64,000 nucleotides of DNA from UTCHB3 sp964431385 (GTDB taxonomy: Bacteria > Bacteroidota > Ignavibacteria > Ignavibacteriales > Ignavibacteriaceae). This document shows positions 62,983-64,000 of the stretch, piece after piece. The notes under the pieces were generated by a model. It ran no database searches. It saw only the letters and a program-made list of their open reading frames with translations, and was not told the origin of the DNA. Each line of letters starts with the position of its first letter. Within the stretch, counting starts at the first letter, position 1. The position numbers were made by a program, and so were the translations under genes. The stretch covers positions 17,896-81,895 of the forward strand of contig CAYSJM010000010.1 of assembly GCA_964431385.1 (NCBI GenBank). The letters are read 5' to 3'.

Positions 62983-64000
62983 TTTAGTTTCAATTCTGAC
63001 TTAATTGATTGTATCAGGGCACTACCAAATGTATTCTGAGTCGGGGTATCATCGCTTTTTGCGAGATAATCATTTCTTAGTTTTTCATACTTTTTGATTT
63101 CGATCTTTATCTTTTCCCGGTCGATATCATACTGAGCGATCTTGGATTTAATTTCAGTCTCAGTCAGATTCTTAAATTCTTCCGGAAGATCTTTTTTATC
63201 GAGTTTTTTCAGATCAAATCCCTCTTCCTTCGATGCATCAACAAGATCCCATTTTGAGTTATTATAGAACTCGGTAGCCTTTGCTCCAGCTCGTTGTATA
63301 GCAGCACTCGGGGCAGACATCAAGGCGTTGTTATCTTCCTGTTCCTGACGCATTTTTGCTTCCTTACCCGACTTTGAGAAATAGAGATATGTATCATTTA
63401 GTTGATTATTCAAGTCAAGTATGTTCTTATCGTAAGGAGTCGGTTTTTGTTCGGCCGCTAAATTCTGATCAATAAACATGAAAGAGCCATTTCCAAGTGT
63501 CGAGCCATCTCTCCATGATTTTGCTTCATCGTTATCAGGATTTCCGCAATAAATGGTGTTTACCTTGATGCCTTTTTCAGCAGCTTTTTTACATACATTT
63601 TTGTAGTCTATAATTCCTTGATTAAAAGGTTCGTTTCCGGCAATTAATATCACATTTACTGCGTCGTTATCTTTAGACCAATCAATCTTTAGAAGTGCCT
63701 GTTCAATTACTGCACCACAATACTCGGCACCGCCATTGGTTACAAGTCCAAATAAATGTTCAGAGACCTTGTCAAGGTCTTGACTTAAAGAATCAACCAT
63801 TCTTATGTAGTGATCGGTTGGTTTTAGACCATCATTTCCATATTCAAAAAGAGATATCCTCAAATCGAGTTTTGTGTCGGGTACATCCTTACTCAAAGAT
63901 GCCATCTCATTTACGATTCTCCACAACTCTTGTCGAGCCTGATTGATTAATCCATCCATGCTGTTGCTGGTGTCAAGGAGAATTGCCAGGTTTATCTTTT
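62979..64000 (-). CDS. von Willebrand A domain protein, N-terminus beyond window
   Basis: Open to the right edge. The first visible residues KINLAILLDTSNSMDGL carry the metal-binding DxSxS motif, so the ATG at 63959 is internal and the gene starts outside. The vWA domain continues through LVTNGGAEYCGAVIEQALLKIDW and VILIAGNEPFNQG. The rest is helical, Lys/Glu-rich, with no membrane segment. Its stop overlaps the start of the VIT-vWA gene, so both are cotranscribed and may form one complex. Confidence 0.85.
   Translation of the reverse strand, partial: KINLAILLDTSNSMDGLINQARQELWRIVNEMASLSKDVPDTKLDLRISLFEYGNDGLKPTDHYIRMVDSLSQDLDKVSEHLFGLVTNGGAEYCGAVIEQALLKIDWSKDNDAVNVILIAGNEPFNQGIIDYKNVCKKAAEKGIKVNTIYCGNPDNDEAKSWRDGSTLGNGSFMFIDQNLAAEQKPTPYDKNILDLNNQLNDTYLYFSKSGKEAKMRQEQEDNNALMSAPSAAIQRAGAKATEFYNNSKWDLVDASKEEGFDLKKLDKKDLPEEFKNLTETEIKSKIAQYDIDREKIKIEIKKYEKLRNDYLAKSDDTPTQNTFGSALIQSIKSELKLK

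Noticed and set aside
1..64000. CRISPR arrays, insertion sequences, prophage or integration sites
   Set aside because: No regularly spaced repeats, transposase or integrase genes, or phage structural genes were recognised anywhere in the window.

Overview
The window is about 64 kb of moderately AT-rich bacterial chromosome. It most resembles the Bacteroidota/Ignavibacteria side of the tree. Four secreted proteins end in the 'PNPFNP' type of type IX secretion (Por) sorting domain, the histidine kinase has the Reg_prop/Y_Y_Y architecture, and one promoter candidate has a Bacteroidota-like TTTG/TAnnTTTG shape. One 100-N gap (47630-47729) and genes cut at both edges show a draft, probably metagenome-derived, scaffold. 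The taxonomic call is inference from gene content.

Layout. (1) 1-7346, plus strand: compact sugar operon of phosphohexomutase (cut at the left edge), HAD phosphatase, GH38-like alpha-mannosidase and GH94 phosphorylase, closed by a bidirectional terminator. (2) 7415-15335, minus strand: three large exported proteins, namely a seven-repeat FG-GAP protein and two tandem paralogues that look like secreted TIM-barrel glycosidase relatives. The 1108-residue paralogue has a frameshift in its signal peptide at a slippery T-run. (3) 15343-25755, minus strand: a long run containing a small membrane protein, an L,D-transpeptidase, an AAC(3)-fold acetyltransferase, the homogentisate pathway (fah, aminotransferase, hmgA, hpd), then an NSS amino-acid transporter with a 38-residue MetS-like partner and a DAACS symporter. 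(4) 25867-30078, plus: amino-acid permease directly followed by polA. (5) 30116-33128, minus: hpnC-hpnD-hpnE squalene synthesis genes joined by TAATG overlaps. (6) 33225-38597, minus: small unknown gene, tRNA-Leu(CAG), class A PBP, LpxH-like hydrolase, M1 peptidase. (7) 38789-47590: small membrane-anchored protein, T9SS beta-propeller protein, queC (minus), M28-PDZ peptidase, an AT-rich intergenic region with clustered DnaA-box-like sites, and a 1119-residue membrane pseudokinase. (8) 47764-56202, minus: AttH-like lipocalin with its FtsX-type ABC exporter, a chorismate mutase/prephenate dehydratase/ACT/DAHP synthase fusion, and a secreted GHL10-type hydrolase. (9) 56250-60765, plus: SthA-type transhydrogenase and a periplasmic-propeller histidine kinase. 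(10) 60766-64000, minus: VIT-vWA protein and a second vWA protein cut at the right edge.

Together the genes describe a heterotrophic Gram-negative bacterium. It imports amino acids and degrades tyrosine through homogentisate, cleaves and phosphorolyses oligosaccharides, exports many T9SS cargo proteins, and makes squalene by the Hpn route. No CRISPR array, phage or insertion sequence was seen. The most unusual items are the pseudokinase, the four-domain shikimate-pathway fusion, the GH38 protein lacking its nucleophile Asp, the slippery-site frameshift in the signal peptide, the DnaA-box cluster, and the 55-bp duplicated contig ends around the N gap.
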